DNA from: Gracilaria vermiculophylla
Taxonomy: Eukaryota > Rhodophyta > Florideophyceae > Gracilariales > Gracilariaceae
NCBI GenBank assembly: GCA_019155205.2
Contig: JAHNZQ020003148.1
Coordinates: 467,199 to 531,198 of the forward strand
Reading direction: 5' to 3'
DNA length: 64,000 bases
Part shown: positions 22,600 to 33,554 of the stretch, one piece after another
Position numbering within the stretch: position 1 is the first letter of the stretch
Layout of the letters: the number at the start of each line of letters is the position of its first letter
Position numbers and translations under genes: made by a program
The notes under the pieces: generated by a model
Seen by the model: the letters and a program-made list of their open reading frames with translations, nothing else
What the model was told of the DNA's origin: nothing
The model's database searches: none

Positions 22600-25160
22600 A
22601 AACTCACGTGAAATGGGCATCTTAACGTGGGAACAGTAGTGCTGTCAGTCGCCACTGCATCTCGCCCTTCAGTCTTTCTGAGCAACCACGAATGGTTTTT
22701 CACCCTGCTTACTGGTCGATGATCACCGTATCTACAAATATAGTTTTTTACATTCACATGGTTTGCTTTTCCGGCGAGTCCGTAATCAATTACATATAGT
22801 AGTGGTCGCAGTTCGTGGCCATCACGCGTGAAGATTTCGCAGGGGGACATAGTTGAAACCCTGCAAGCAGAAGAAAGAAAAAAAAGAACACATTTGATGG
22901 AAAAGACCCCCTTGGGGAAAAACTGGGAAAAGGTTAGCCCGCGTAACCGTCACGAGGCGGAGGCATCTAACTAAGGCGGTTCGCAAAATTGGAGGTCAGA
23001 GGGGCAAGAGAAGGTTGGCGGGATATTACGAATATTCGCCAGCTCTGGCTGAGATTTAGTTGGAGGTGCCTTGACCACGACTTATATAGTGTCTCAGTCG
23101 CACCGACTAGGTTGCATTAGAAATTACACTAAAAAGGCTAGAAACTCAATACTACCAATCATATTGTAACATGACATAAATGTACTAGCCACAATTTAAT
23201 AATGCTTACAACAGCAAGGCACAACAAGGCATGACAGTTCCGTACACTCACGAGACCATGACGATGCACAAATTCACTCAACCACCTTACACTCTCTGTA
23301 TTCCTCCACCATTCGTGTCCATACAGCAATGTGTGTGTATAGTTTCCATTACGAGGCACATTACACTAGACCATATCTGGTGTACATTAAGCTGAGTATG
23401 CAATGTGTACACCTGGAAACCATATGGTAGTAAACAACGTGCCGAATAGCACAGCTGCACACGTGTACTACACAAAGGCAACATTCAACACAGTCCATGG
23501 TCCCCGGAACATTCAGTTGTCAGTGACAGCACAGGCACCTTATCCAACACGCAAGGAGTTCTCGCATCGCAGACAGATCATCAAAGGTGTCTTTGACCCT
23601 CACGCTCACGCCGTGGAGGAACCTCGCGATTACGTCCGACTCGTCGGCGCCCATCGCGGGGGCTTCATCTCCAGAGAGAGAGCCACTGGGAATCCGAGAA
23701 GGAGTTGATGCTTGCAGCAAAAATCGGGCTACCCGAGACAGCCTCAGCTTCCGTCTGCGCCAAAGCGGGAGGAGAGTTCATCACTGATGCCCCGGGTCCT
23801 TGCTAAGACAGGTAAATCGCGTTTACTGCGCCTTCATCGCCCTCTTTTAGGTCGGACCCTCCCGGAGTCTTGGCTCGTTATCGAGCATCGGGTCGTCCTC
23901 CTCGTAGGAGACGTACCACTTATCGGAGTCACCGTACCCGATCTGGTGTCAAGGTTTACTAACTCTCGGAGCCATCTGATGTTCCCACGCCTCCTCGCGG
24001 CCAATTTCCGGACTTTATAATTGTCGAAGAATCTGAAGTCTCTCACTCTTGCGGTGTTCCATCCCAAGCCTGCGCCAGAACCACCGGTTCCACCGTTGTG
24101 GTTTCCGTTCTGTTCCAGCGGTACTCTGTCCAATTGGACTGCATCGATGAAATCGAGAAGGCTCGCGACTTCCTTGCAGTTGACTAGACCCCCGAGGGGT
24201 ACCCGCATGTCGACATGACAGATGGCATCCCGCACATGCTGTTAAAAATACCCCATCCGGTACTGATCGTATGCCTCCACAAAATGATACGCCGCCGTAC
24301 GGACAGCCGATTCGGTTATTACTACCGAGCACATCCTCGCATGCGGGTCTTTCACGAGGTATGACCCAGATAGATCAGAACCGGGGAGAACTCAATGTAG
24401 CACCCCCTGCAAGCCTCCATGTGATTCCATTAAGGCGGTAGTGGAACGTGCCAAACCTGTCGGTGTGCCGGAGCAATCTGCTCGACCTCTACGTTATGAT
24501 AAGGAATTAAGTATCCCATTTGGGAGAGTTTCTTCCGTTCAAAACGGATAAAATTCTGCAGGGAATTTGACTGGTACAACCAGGATAAGTATCTGAACTC
24601 CGCCTAGAGAATTGTTCGAGTCTAGCGAAGGGCCTCCCGCCACACAATTGTAAAATTCCGACATGCGAGAGTTTTCAACTCGGAAAGACGGTTGCAATAT
24701 TTAATCGCCGCGCGAGATGGGTAAAACCGCACATCGAATTAGAGATCATCTGGGATCATCAACTCATATGAAATACGGCACTGCTGGTGGTAGGCCAATC
24801 GCACCAACGCAGCGTGTGTCGAAGTAGTGGATTTTCCCCGACCTCGTCGTATTTAGTGCGATGGTGCAGCGACGTAGGTCGTCCAATCCCAGGAAACCAT
24901 CGCGATAGCGTGGAGATCCCCCGAAAAGACGCTGATCTCATCGACATAACGGTAGATGGGTCCACCGTTTCGCACTGAAGTGGGGTGAAACCGCGGTGCA
25001 AACTGGAGGCGCAACACCCCGTGTCGGATTAGCAGGCTGCGTCCCACAAGTTAGTCCTACACTTTTAACTATCGGCAGTCGCCATCCTCAGTGGCGGATG
25101 AATCTGCCCCGCGGGTAGCTCGAGCGGCAACCAGCAGAGCCCATAATTTAAAAAACCAGG
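22600..25160. other. Unclassified decayed sequence
   Basis: I find no reliable gene here. A plus-strand frame near 23750-24350 looks protein-like, with an Arg-rich stretch and a cluster of short acidic segments, but it has stops and no recognised motif. It may be gag or LTR material of a gypsy element. Confidence 0.3.
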
Positions 25161-25169
25161 TTTATCAAC

Positions 25170-26400
25170 GTTATTGACATTTCTTTTAGACACTAAGCTT
25201 CACGATAACGTCAAAAACTTCAATGTGTGTCATAAAATAATCTCTGTTTTTACCAGTGTATAAAAAAAGCACCTTTATTTCGTTCCTTGAATAGCATCTA
25301 AAACATAAAAACTTCGATTTGGTATTATCTCTGTGATAATTGCATCGTCCTTGATATAGGGCTTTTGTAGTCATTTAATTTTTTTGTTTCCCTTTTTCTA
25401 TTGGTTTTCATTAAATGCAATCCAGTTCCAGCAAACATTGTCTTTTCAATATTATTTTCATTTTGCGTTTCATTTCTGTCCATTAAATCAGTGGTGTCCC
25501 ATATATTTTCTATTAATTCATCAGCCAGCTCACAAAAACATGGTATGGTCTTTTGTCGGTCCTGCTTCCATTTGCTGCTTTATACACTCTCCATGCATCA
25601 ATAATGCAAAAATGTCGAGAGTAAACAATTGACCCGAAATGAACACTCCTCCACTTCTATTTTCTTTTCAAAATTTAAATCATTTTGTCGGGACCTATTA
25701 TGGCGATCGAACAATGAATATGATTTGTAATATTCTTTCCAAATTTGAGGAATTGCAACTTCAAACTCTACTCTTTTAGAAAGAGTATCCATCTCTCCCT
25801 AACATTAAGAGTACTTGGACAAAATGTGCCCGAGGTTGAAATAAAATACTTTCTGTCTCGATCAATCCACATTACGTCCACCGTTTCACTAATGGGGACG
25901 CCTTCTTTGGAAACCATAGATGTAAAGTCGTTTCTGTTCCTTGAAGTGATTTCAGATATGTGTTTCATAAGAAATGCCCGAAATGCATTTTTGATTTCTC
26001 CAGTGAATCTCAACTATTTTTACATGAGTGCTTGAGCGGTGTTAACGGATGCAAAAAAAAGAATCAGCGCATACCAAACGATGTGATCTGAACTACGGTT
26101 GTACTAAACGGAGTAGGATAGCCGTTCTATGAGCACTATCGGAATCAAAATCCTGTTACGGATTATGAGGACCCACATTGAGTTCAGTATTAAGCATTTT
26201 ACCACTTCGTCCACAACAAACAGCTTTCATTTCAAGACCATTTTCGGGGCTTTCTATTCAGTTCTGTGTAATTGGGAAGCCCCACATCAAGCCAATGACC
26301 TCCTAATCCGTATCACCGTGAGATTTCTTGGTCAAAACATAAAGCATGTGATGGAATGACAAAATAACGGCGATGGATATTGACCGCTTACACAAAATCC
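25170..26400 (-). pseudogene. PiggyBac-like (DDE_Tnp_1_7) transposase remnant
   Basis: Read on the minus strand, the pieces follow the order of PiggyBac-related transposases of protists: an ENGLEMKAVCCGRSG segment, AILLRLVQP, LVCADSFF with the second catalytic Asp, a frameshift in a T-run near 26065, then FTGEIKNAFRAF, VDVMWIDRDRKYFISTSGT and EYYKSYSLFDRHNRSRQNDL with the likely third Asp, then a DAWRVYKAA segment. Stops and shifts separate them. The N-terminus is not identified; a minus-strand frame at 26532-26765 may or may not belong. No terminal repeats were recognised. Confidence 0.75.
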
Positions 26401-26814
26401 GCTGTGAAAGACCCACTTGCGATTCCTTGCTCTTCAGTCACACTTTTTACCCCTAAGACATACGCAGCTTCTAAGCGATTTTAATATGTTTTGTGACTTT
26501 CTATGCTCAATGTTAGGTTGTGGGATGAACTTCACGAGTCATTAAAATAAGAACTACAAAATTTTTGAGTACCTCCCCTCCTGATGTCCTGCGAGCGCCT
26601 TTCCTTTCTACTCAAATATTTGTTCTGCTCACAATAAATTCCAAAATATGCATAGGAAATATCCAGAAAAAGAAATCCAAGGCAGTCATTCGACACGGAG
26701 CGTGATGTGGTGAGATAAAACCTACTGCTGGGCAAATAAAGTTCCACTGATGCATTTGCATACATCCAACTAATCTACTCAACGTCGTATAGGTTTCCAA
26801 ATTCTACCCATGAG

Positions 26815-27040
26815 CAATATATGATTGGCAAATTGCATGCAAATTCTGATTTGACTAACGTCTACCTCCCTTTTTACTCCCTTTGGGATACATCCTCCAC
26901 CTTATGGATCTTGCGACCCGCGCTTCCCCTGTACTTCTCAGGTGTTTCCTCCAGGGAGGCTCCGCACACTTATGAACCCTCTCGGTGGGGATATTTCTCA
27001 TAACTCTCCCGCCAAGTGCTGCTAGACATTTTACATATTT
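26815..27040 (+). other. Short fragment related to family Y
   Basis: About 60 bases around 26950-27010 align with 10018-10080, upstream of the family Y ORF (TCGGTGGGGATATTTCTC against GAGTGGGGATCTTTCTTT). No coding call is made. Confidence 0.35.
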
Positions 27041-27069
27041 TAATCATAAGCAAAAGAGATCAAACAGAA

Positions 27070-27470
27070 TTTGAACATCGGCGAGAAACCCACGTTCTTT
27101 TAGCTTGAAAGTAATTCTTGCGTCAAGCAGCACGACGATCACATCCTTCACGAGAGATGGTGATCCAGATTGCCCATGAAAATGATGATGTCATCTATGT
27201 TGACAACGAAAGTCGACCTCTTAAAGTGGCTCATTGAGGTGTAAATGGCACGTTGAAAGGTGGGTGGGGAGCTGGTTGAACCGGACGATATCACCCGTAG
27301 GCGATACGATCTTGCATGGCAGTTGGATACCGTTTCGTCACGATCTTCCTCCCGAACAGGGACTTGCTAACATCCCTAATTGGTATCCAAAACCATAAAA
27401 AACGTTGGCCTATCAAGCAAATCAATGCACTTGCCGATATGAGAGATTGTGCAGGTTTCTCGTTACGTCA
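27070..27470 (-). pseudogene. Ty3/gypsy reverse transcriptase fragment
   Basis: The minus-strand translation gives VLDTN, VPVREEDRDET, YRLRVISSGSTSSPPTFQRA and FVVNIDDIIIFMGNLDHHLS in order. This is the palm region of gypsy RT with the catalytic IDD intact but surrounding residues and frame decayed. It resembles elements B and D. From 27480 to 28440 I see only A+T-rich, stop-filled sequence, possibly more of the same element. Confidence 0.8.
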
Positions 27471-28448
27471 AAGCATAAAGCAATATTTGTGATCCATGCA
27501 AGAGCTTTTGGGCAAAAATATTACGGTACATGCCGAAACACAATTATTTTATCGTAAATAAAAAAGATATATCTTCTGCTGCTGGGCACAACTAAAGGTG
27601 CATGGGTGGTCCCAAAATTCGCAATTGTGTTTTGGTTCGATAAATTTCGTAGTATCTTCAAACAATTTACCCTTTCTAAACCATTTCAACGGCGATACAT
27701 CGACCATTGATTTGTTAGTTTTTTCATCGAATGCTAATCTTCAAGCATCATAGGCGACACTGAATAGTTCCAACATATTAATTTTCTTACAAAATTCTGC
27801 AACAAATTAGCTATTTATTTATTTAAGAAGTTTACAACGGAAAGCGGTTTCAAATAGATAACAAGCTGGACTACATGGTCAATTCGAAGTTTATCTCTAA
27901 TTTTTTAAATCTTTATTGCAAATTGGAGTATCCATCTCCTATCTTCACTGGACCTGGAAAAGCAAAAATAATTCGCTTTTTTCGAAGCAAAAGTGTCAAA
28001 AAGACTTAGGAATCAAAAGTTGCGTTCTTGAGTGGAAAACTAGATAAACGTAGATACTCATCGAAGTACCTGAGATCAGCTGTGAATTAAACCTGCGATA
28101 AAATTTGAAAAAAATCTCTATGGAAACATTGTGTCTGAAGAGATCCGAGGTGGCAAATGTATAGTTCCACAATATCATTTAGCCATCACATCGACGTAGA
28201 AATTACTTTTGGACATTATCATGACGAGGCATAAATGGCGAGAACTTTATTGAAACTGGCCATGATTCATACATAGTATGCAAGAAAGATGATACGGTTA
28301 CGCAGTGCCTTATTAGCAGCGACGACGGCTCAAGCAGTTAAAAATAGAGAAAGGGTCCCAGCCCGAAAACCACCGTTCCACGTGGCAAAGCAGATACTTA
28401 GACTTTGATTGAGAGCATTTAGACAGTATATCCTTAGTGCCAAAATTT

Positions 28449-28471
28449 ATTGATCACTATACTGTACATAA
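28449..28471 (+). repeat. Left terminal inverted repeat
   Basis: ATTGATCACTATACTGTACA, continuing three bases, matches the inverse complement of 32428-32450 at 20 of 23 positions. It contains the core TGATCACTATAC. Confidence 0.65.
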
Positions 28472-28656
28472 CATGTTTCCGTGCAATAGTTTTGCTTGTC
28501 TCCCCCTCCAGATACAAAAAGTAGTTGAACGTGTTCTTCACGTCTTTCTTGAGGAACGTGCCACTTTTTACGCTTGATGGAAAGAAAATGGCTGGATGGC
28601 AACGCGTCAAACTTTCGCAACCATGAACGGCTCAGGACATCCAAAAACCGGCTATC

Positions 28657-28672
28657 GATCAGTATACTGATC
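28657..28672. repeat. Subterminal palindrome, left
   Basis: GATCAGTATACTGATC is a perfect 16-bp palindrome. Its half sites differ by one base from the TIR core TGATCACTATAC. An almost identical palindrome lies near the other end, and both are preceded by GGCTA. It is a likely transposase-binding site. Confidence 0.6.
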
Positions 28673-28732
28673 ATAAGAATGCGCTTTCTGTCCTAGCAAA
28701 CTACCCCATACCGGTAGCCAAGACCCCGCTTT

Positions 28733-29050
28733 CTATACCAAACGCCGCCTCCGCCCCCCTCCTTCGATGTTACTGCTCCCCTCTCGCGGTCTCCGTCGTG
28801 ATTTAGACGGACACTCACTTGCAAGCGAGATTCTCGTGGATCTACTGAGGATCACCAAGTCGTTAGATGCTGTTGAAGAGATATCATCCGCCTCAATGTT
28901 CACATCGTTGCTATTGACAGCACTCTGTACGGCGTCCAATTCGACGCTGCTTCCACGCGACACTGCTGCATGTGTACTTCGGGGCTTGAGCATCCTCACA
29001 GAATGCCACACATGCCAGCAGCTTTTACGCAGCCCTGGGTAAACTCTCAT
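28733..29050 (-). CDS. Hypothetical ORF at the 3' end of the DDE-YqaJ element
   Basis: A 105-codon minus-strand frame, basic and serine-rich, ends in an Arg-rich tail. It lies between the YqaJ C-terminal part and the left end of the element. No domain is recognised. It may be an exon or a decayed extension of the main protein, or a chance frame. Confidence 0.25.
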   Translation of the reverse strand: MRVYPGLRKSCWHVWHSVRMLKPRSTHAAVSRGSSVELDAVQSAVNSNDVNIEADDISSTASNDLVILSRSTRISLASECPSKSRRRPREGSSNIEGGGRRRRLV

Positions 29051-29137
29051 ACATAGAGGTGTCGAAGATAAAGTGCATGAGTATGTCGACCGATGACCGT
29101 GGTACCGCCCAGGATGTTGTCCACAAAGCGTGCAGTA

Positions 29138-29395
29138 CTACACAGCACCCTGCTTTGAACTGTGTCCGGGAACAGAAATCCGTAGAGCCACCCCTTCTGC
29201 GGAGTTGAAAAAAGCTAATCGCTTCCTCTTCCGTCCATGAGCAAGAGCTATGAGCCTTTTAACCTCGTAACTATCACCCAGCATCCCTTCAACAGCTGCA
29301 CTCTCTTTTTCAGAGGCAAGGAGTGTGGCCGCATAGCTCAAAAGTTCCTGTGAAATGTCAAACATGAAATCAGCTGTTCCTTGAACTTTGTTCAA
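29138..29395 (-). pseudogene. C-terminal extension of the DDE-YqaJ protein, frameshifted
   Basis: This open frame overlaps the end of the YqaJ-containing frame in a different phase and has no ATG at its upstream edge. Protein-like sequence (FMFDISQELLSYAATLLASE, then a basic KRKRLAFF) continues directly from the preceding frame. The simplest reading is one frameshift near 29395 in a longer protein. Confidence 0.5.
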
Positions 29396-30549
29396 ATTGT
29401 TGCGATAGCGCTCTCCAAAGAATGAAATGTTTGTGACGACTCCAGCAGGTCTTGTCTTTCAAACATTTGGCAGCCGAAAAAGGCGTTGATGGCTATCGTC
29501 TTGATGGTTTGTGAAGCAATCTTTTGCCCCCATTTAAAATGAGATGTTGAGCTTTTCCAGATTGCTCTCTGTTGCGTAGCACCATCAACTCCAGCTTTGG
29601 TTTCGGAGTAAAACGTTTGGGTTGCGTGTTTGAAAAGCTTCAAGGGTGGAAAAAATCCCTCTTTCCGTACATGGTCGTCAATGGTATGCCAAAACTTGTG
29701 CCTTGTCAGCAACGTTCGCTGGAATTCCGCAGTTACAAACGACGGGATGGTGAGAGTGTCCTCATGAGCCCACTTTACAATTGGACTGGCGATATCCATT
29801 AAAACATCCTCGCACGTCCGAAGCACCATCCCAGAACATCTATAGACGACAATGTACAGAATTCTCGTCTCAGCGGCGGCAACATAAATGCCAACCCGAA
29901 GACCAAGCACGAACACCTGTTGCATGATTTGAGCCATGTGCCCTTTAGGGATGTACTTGTGGAATGTATCATCTCCTGCCTCACAAAGCACCACGTTTGG
30001 GCATGAAAGCAATACTGCTTCTTCTACGCTTGAATCCGCCACCCTGGTCTTGATCTCCACGCATGCAAGGATGATGTCGTTGCCTTCACCATCTTGCATT
30101 GTTACCTCATCCACGCCTTCGGAGTCATAGATAGATGTATCGAGCACTGCTATCCCATCTGGTGAGCAGGCAAGGAAACGACGCTCCTTAAAAGCCAACA
30201 TTCCCACTTCAAACACGGCTGTTACAAAGGGCTTTGCTCGAAGTGCACTTAAAACGGCGCATTCGTTCGCGCTTCCTCGCATCATCGCCTCCGTAGAGGT
30301 CTTTGTACTATAGCATTCCTTATATAACCTCTCAAACCACTGTGGGATTGTCGTTTCCTCCGTGCCATTGCTTGCCGGAAGTCGCAGTATGGATCTGAAG
30401 CATGGACTGCTCATCAGAACGAGAACGGCATTAGTACCGGTCACGCAAAATTGCCGCAATACGAACCAATCAGCACACCTCTGCGATACAGTTAGCACCT
30501 CACATCTCTCGCGAAGAAACCCCGACACCACAACCTGAAGGTCTTGCAT
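29392..30549 (-). pseudogene. YqaJ/lambda-exonuclease-type nuclease domain with transposase C-terminus
   Basis: A 385-codon open frame. The order of motifs matches the YqaJ branch of the PD-(D/E)XK nucleases: RGSANE (91-96), SPDG (129-132), VEIK (164-167) and HMAQIMQQ (204-211). The Asp and Glu-x-Lys active-site residues are all present. YqaJ-like enzymes degrade DNA ends 5' to 3' in phage recombination. After residue 300 a different module begins, with KAGVDGATQ (318-326) and an AINAF segment, resembling the third-Asp region of PiggyBac-type transposases. The frame is continuous with the upstream transposase: only TAG 30571-30573 and seven sense codons lie between. I therefore read this as the second half of one fusion protein. 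Confidence 0.75.
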
Positions 30550-30570
30550 CTCAATTTCCCGCCGAAGTGT

Positions 30571-32190
30571 CTAGAACAAGGTAAACTTCTTGTCTACGTT
30601 CTGTTTGGGAACCGCAATCCACGTATTAAGAGCACCCTGAATCCCCGCTGGCACAGTGTACATGTATCGCAGCACCTTCGAAAACTTGTCTGTACCTCGT
30701 TCACGTATTGCAATAGCATTCACGCTGCGGTGTCGAGAGCAACACCGGCTTGTACCAGCTTTTTTTGTTGCGAAGAATGCTTCTGGACCAAGAGTCGGGT
30801 CATCGTCGATCACAAATGTGCGGCGACGATCGCAGTATAGCTGTTGTGGAACGACAGCAGGATGTTTCCCATTACCCTCGCCATGCGTATCCCCCATCCC
30901 AGCTGCCCCGGGTTCTGACTCACCTTCCGCATCCCCGATATCAAGCGCTTCATCTTCCAAGTCATCGCGTACCGGGACTAGGTAGGATAGCCCGACGAAA
31001 GGATGCACGCGGAGCAAATGTTCCGGCATAACAAACACAGAACTTAAACCGAAACCTGAGAGTATCTCCAAAAAAGATTGCTTTCCGTAGCCTCTGTCTG
31101 CAGTTACTATGCAACCACTGTTTGCCTCCTCCCCCCTGTCATCAAGTACTGTCGAAAGAAGCTTTTTCAAAGACTCTGTCTGAGCTTCACCTCTACGACG
31201 AAAGCGTATGGCCAGGATGATGCGAAAGAGGGCATCAGCTAAAACGTGCGCCGAATGTCCCTCCTTGTCAGCATTGCGTGCAGTTAACATTTTCACTTGA
31301 TTGTCGGACGCTCGTGTCCAGTACAGGTCGTCATCGAGGGTCGCAAGCAGATGTAGCGGACAGAAAAAGACCTTCCGAGTATCCCTGAAAGCAAGGCTTT
31401 GAAACTCGGCCATGTGGCGCATCTGGTCTCTCTGCGCATTTCAATGCATCTCTCCTTGCCTACCGCGTCCAGTACGGGCGTATGCAAGAATGCTGTCCGC
31501 AATAAATGGAACACGATCAAGAGAAGGTGCTGTACTCCCTGCCTGGCGAAGCATTTCGATGGTCTTCTCGAAACTAAAACCGGTTGTGTGAGATAAAAGC
31601 AACACGGAGACGTAGCGATACATTTCAGGGATACTCACACATTCCTGATCTTTGTTTCGCAGTCGAATGTCTTCATTGACCCAGTTTCGTAACTGGTCGA
31701 TGAGGCCTTGTAGGAGGAGCACCGTAAAGCCGCAGCGAGTACGAGGCAGACTGCGTGCGTCACACTGTAGTTTTAGCTGGGTACCTGCATTGCTACAGAA
31801 CATCCGCGCTCTGTTTTGGATGACCTTCTCAGCAAAAGCGCTCTCCAAGACGACAGTCTCACAGGTAGTCTTGTTCAATGTCCATACTTCACTGGGGTCG
31901 TCGTGACGTGCGCCTGTCGTTCCTCCCCCGCGACCTCTTCCCCTAGATCTGCCACTTGTGGCTCCATGCCCCCTCCCTGATGAATCTCTAGCTCTTCCTC
32001 TCCCTCGTGATCGCCTTGCTCCCCCGATACGACTAGCCGCACTCTTTAAACTGCCTTGTATGGCTTGGCTTGCGACAGGGGCATGCGCGGGACTACTTTG
32101 TGGCGCTGGAGTACCGACGGGTTGTGCAGAGGCCTGCACCGGCGTGGGTTGGGTCGTGGTATTCTGCTCACCGGGCACGACGGTAGCCAT
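30571..32190 (-). pseudogene. DDE-type transposase, N-terminal and catalytic part
   Basis: One frame of 540 codons starts at ATG 32190 and has a single in-frame TGA at 31441-31443. The N-terminus is low-complexity (Thr/Pro/Gln/Ala), followed by an Arg-Gly-rich, RGG-like nucleic-acid-binding tract near residues 60-95. Family-like segments follow: CGFTVLLLQGLIDQLRNWV, SVLLLSHTTGFSFEKTIEML, a DDDLYWTRASDN region (about 286) as candidate first Asp, and CIVTADRGYGK (Asp about 364) as second Asp. An acidic, Gly-rich linker follows. The frame ends with TAG 30571-30573 and is in phase with the downstream YqaJ frame. The superfamily assignment is my inference from motif shape; no alignment was possible. 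Confidence 0.6.
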
Positions 32191-32374
32191 GTTGGATGCG
32201 TTTGTTAGGAAAGATGATGTTTCACCTACCGCAGCGGTTTCTTGTCGGATTTTGAATATTGAAAGCTTGGCGTGGTGGCAATAGGGAGATCAATCATGAG
32301 CGAGGAGAAAACGGAAGCTTTCAGGGTTTTTGAGATCAAAACCATGGCCTAAAAGGACGCCCCAATTGAGGGCT

Positions 32375-32396
32375 ACTGATCAGTATACTGATCAGT
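32375..32396. repeat. Subterminal palindrome, right
   Basis: This is a perfect 22-bp palindrome with core GATCAGTATACTGATC, identical to the left palindrome core. It lies 31 bp inside the right TIR, whereas the left one lies about 185 bp inside. Confidence 0.65.
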
Positions 32397-32427
32397 GGGC
32401 CCTTAAAGTGAAAATGCGTCTAAACCT

Positions 32428-32450
32428 TTATGTTCAATATAGTGATCATT
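32428..32450 (-). repeat. Right terminal inverted repeat
   Basis: The inverse complement begins AATGATCACTATATTGAACA and matches the left TIR at 20 of 23 positions. Confidence 0.65.
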
Positions 32451-32460
32451 GAGCGGCTCC

Positions 32461-32560
32461 NNNNNNNNNNNNNNNNNNNNNNNNNNNNNNNNNNNNNNNN
32501 NNNNNNNNNNNNNNNNNNNNNNNNNNNNNNNNNNNNNNNNNNNNNNNNNNNNNNNNNNNN
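32461..32560. other. Assembly gap, 100 N
   Basis: A run of exactly 100 N separates the right end of the DDE-YqaJ element from a DDE_Tnp_4 transposase remnant. The open frame that spans it should not be read as one protein. Confidence 0.95.
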
Positions 32561-33233
32561 GTTTCAATCCATCAGCCATTGCGTAAACATCTTCAAGAAG
32601 CGAGTATTTTTCACTGATAGCCGTTTGGTAGCTGGCAATTTCTGCAGCGGTTGGCATGCATATTCTACCGTTTTCATTATTTCGCAACGCTCGTAGCAAG
32701 AGTCTTCGTCCAAAACGCAAAAACATAGAGCAAACAGAAGAAGTTATACCAAATATTATTGAAAGCACCATCATAGAACCTCTCGTTCGATACCATGAAA
32801 GCGTCAGTCCTAGACAGTGCACTGCTGTGAGAGATCGTGGGCGACCTCTTGGTTTGGCTCTCAATGGAATTATGCGGATGTGTCCTTCTGAACTATACGG
32901 AGTATAGGTTGCGTAAAGTGGTTCAAACAAGGAAAGTAAATATCCAAACGATTTGTGGTCAAAGCCGCAGAGAGTTATTAAAGATTGATCGCATCCTGAG
33001 CCAAAAAGCATCACGAAAGCTGATGAAGATGGATGATGTAATGCTTTACGAGTAATGCGGCGATCACGACGTCTTCTGCCACTTAGCGATAGTCGTTTCC
33101 GAAAATCTATACACCGGGTTTTTTTTGATTCCTGTAGTTGTAAGAGAACGATGAGTGGGTTCATAGCGACAGAAGGGCGCGTAAGAAGCTCCTTCACGGG
33201 ACTGGCGATGGAGAAAACCAAAGTCGGGTGCAC
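32561..33233 (-). pseudogene. DDE_Tnp_4 (Harbinger-like) transposase, N-terminal part
   Basis: The minus-strand frame matches the DDE_Tnp_4 family of protist elements: SSAFVMLFGSGCDQSLITLC, then GFDHKSFGYLLSLFEPLY and TPYS, RGRPRSLTAVHCLGLTLSWY, RTRGSM, IIFGIT, LRFGRRLLLRAL and EDVYAMADGLK. The first catalytic Asp is in MADG, and the frame then runs into the gap. The part on the other side of the gap does not continue the family and includes the TIR of another element. The N-terminal 70 residues are basic. No terminal repeats were seen. Confidence 0.8.
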
Positions 33234-33554
33234 AAGCTGACCAGGTGGGGTCTGGAGTGAGGGTGCTGGAGGCGATGCTCGGGCAGAGCGCTCTAAGCAA
33301 TCTGCGGTTGTTAGAAACCACAGTGGTCCACAATTGCAATGTGCGGACTCATGTGCGTTTATGTTTTCAGTGCATGATCACGAAATGGTACAGAAAAATG
33401 AAAGGATGTTTGGCGACATCTGTGTGCACATAATTTGTGTTTTTCGGAGTCGCTCATTGTGGGCAGTAGGAATATGACAGTCCCCATTGCCTCTCAAATC
33501 TTCACGGTCAAGCACCACTTTTCTGTTAGGCAGCGACGAGTCTTCAACAAAGAA

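Larger units (their letters stand above)
28449..32450 (-). mobile_element. DNA transposon encoding a DDE transposase-YqaJ nuclease frame
   Basis: A 4.0-kb unit is bounded by near-identical terminal inverted repeats (28449-28471 and 32428-32450, 20 of 23 matching). It also has palindromic subterminal copies of the same motif at 28657-28672 and 32375-32396. All ORFs lie on the minus strand. A DDE-type transposase and a YqaJ exonuclease domain lie in one reading frame, interrupted by two stop codons. The right flank is cut after 10 bp by an assembly gap, so the target duplication cannot be read there. I do not recognise the superfamily by name. Confidence 0.7.

Noticed and set aside
28657..32396. 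The two palindromes as the actual transposon ends or as target duplications
   Set aside because: They lie 31 and about 185 bp inside a better-matched TIR pair and are symmetrical, so subterminal binding sites are the simpler reading.
32403..33233. A single long minus-strand ORF spanning the gap at 32461-32560
   Set aside because: The reading frame crosses 100 N. The part left of the gap does not continue the DDE_Tnp_4 family and contains the right TIR of the DDE-YqaJ element, so it is not one gene.
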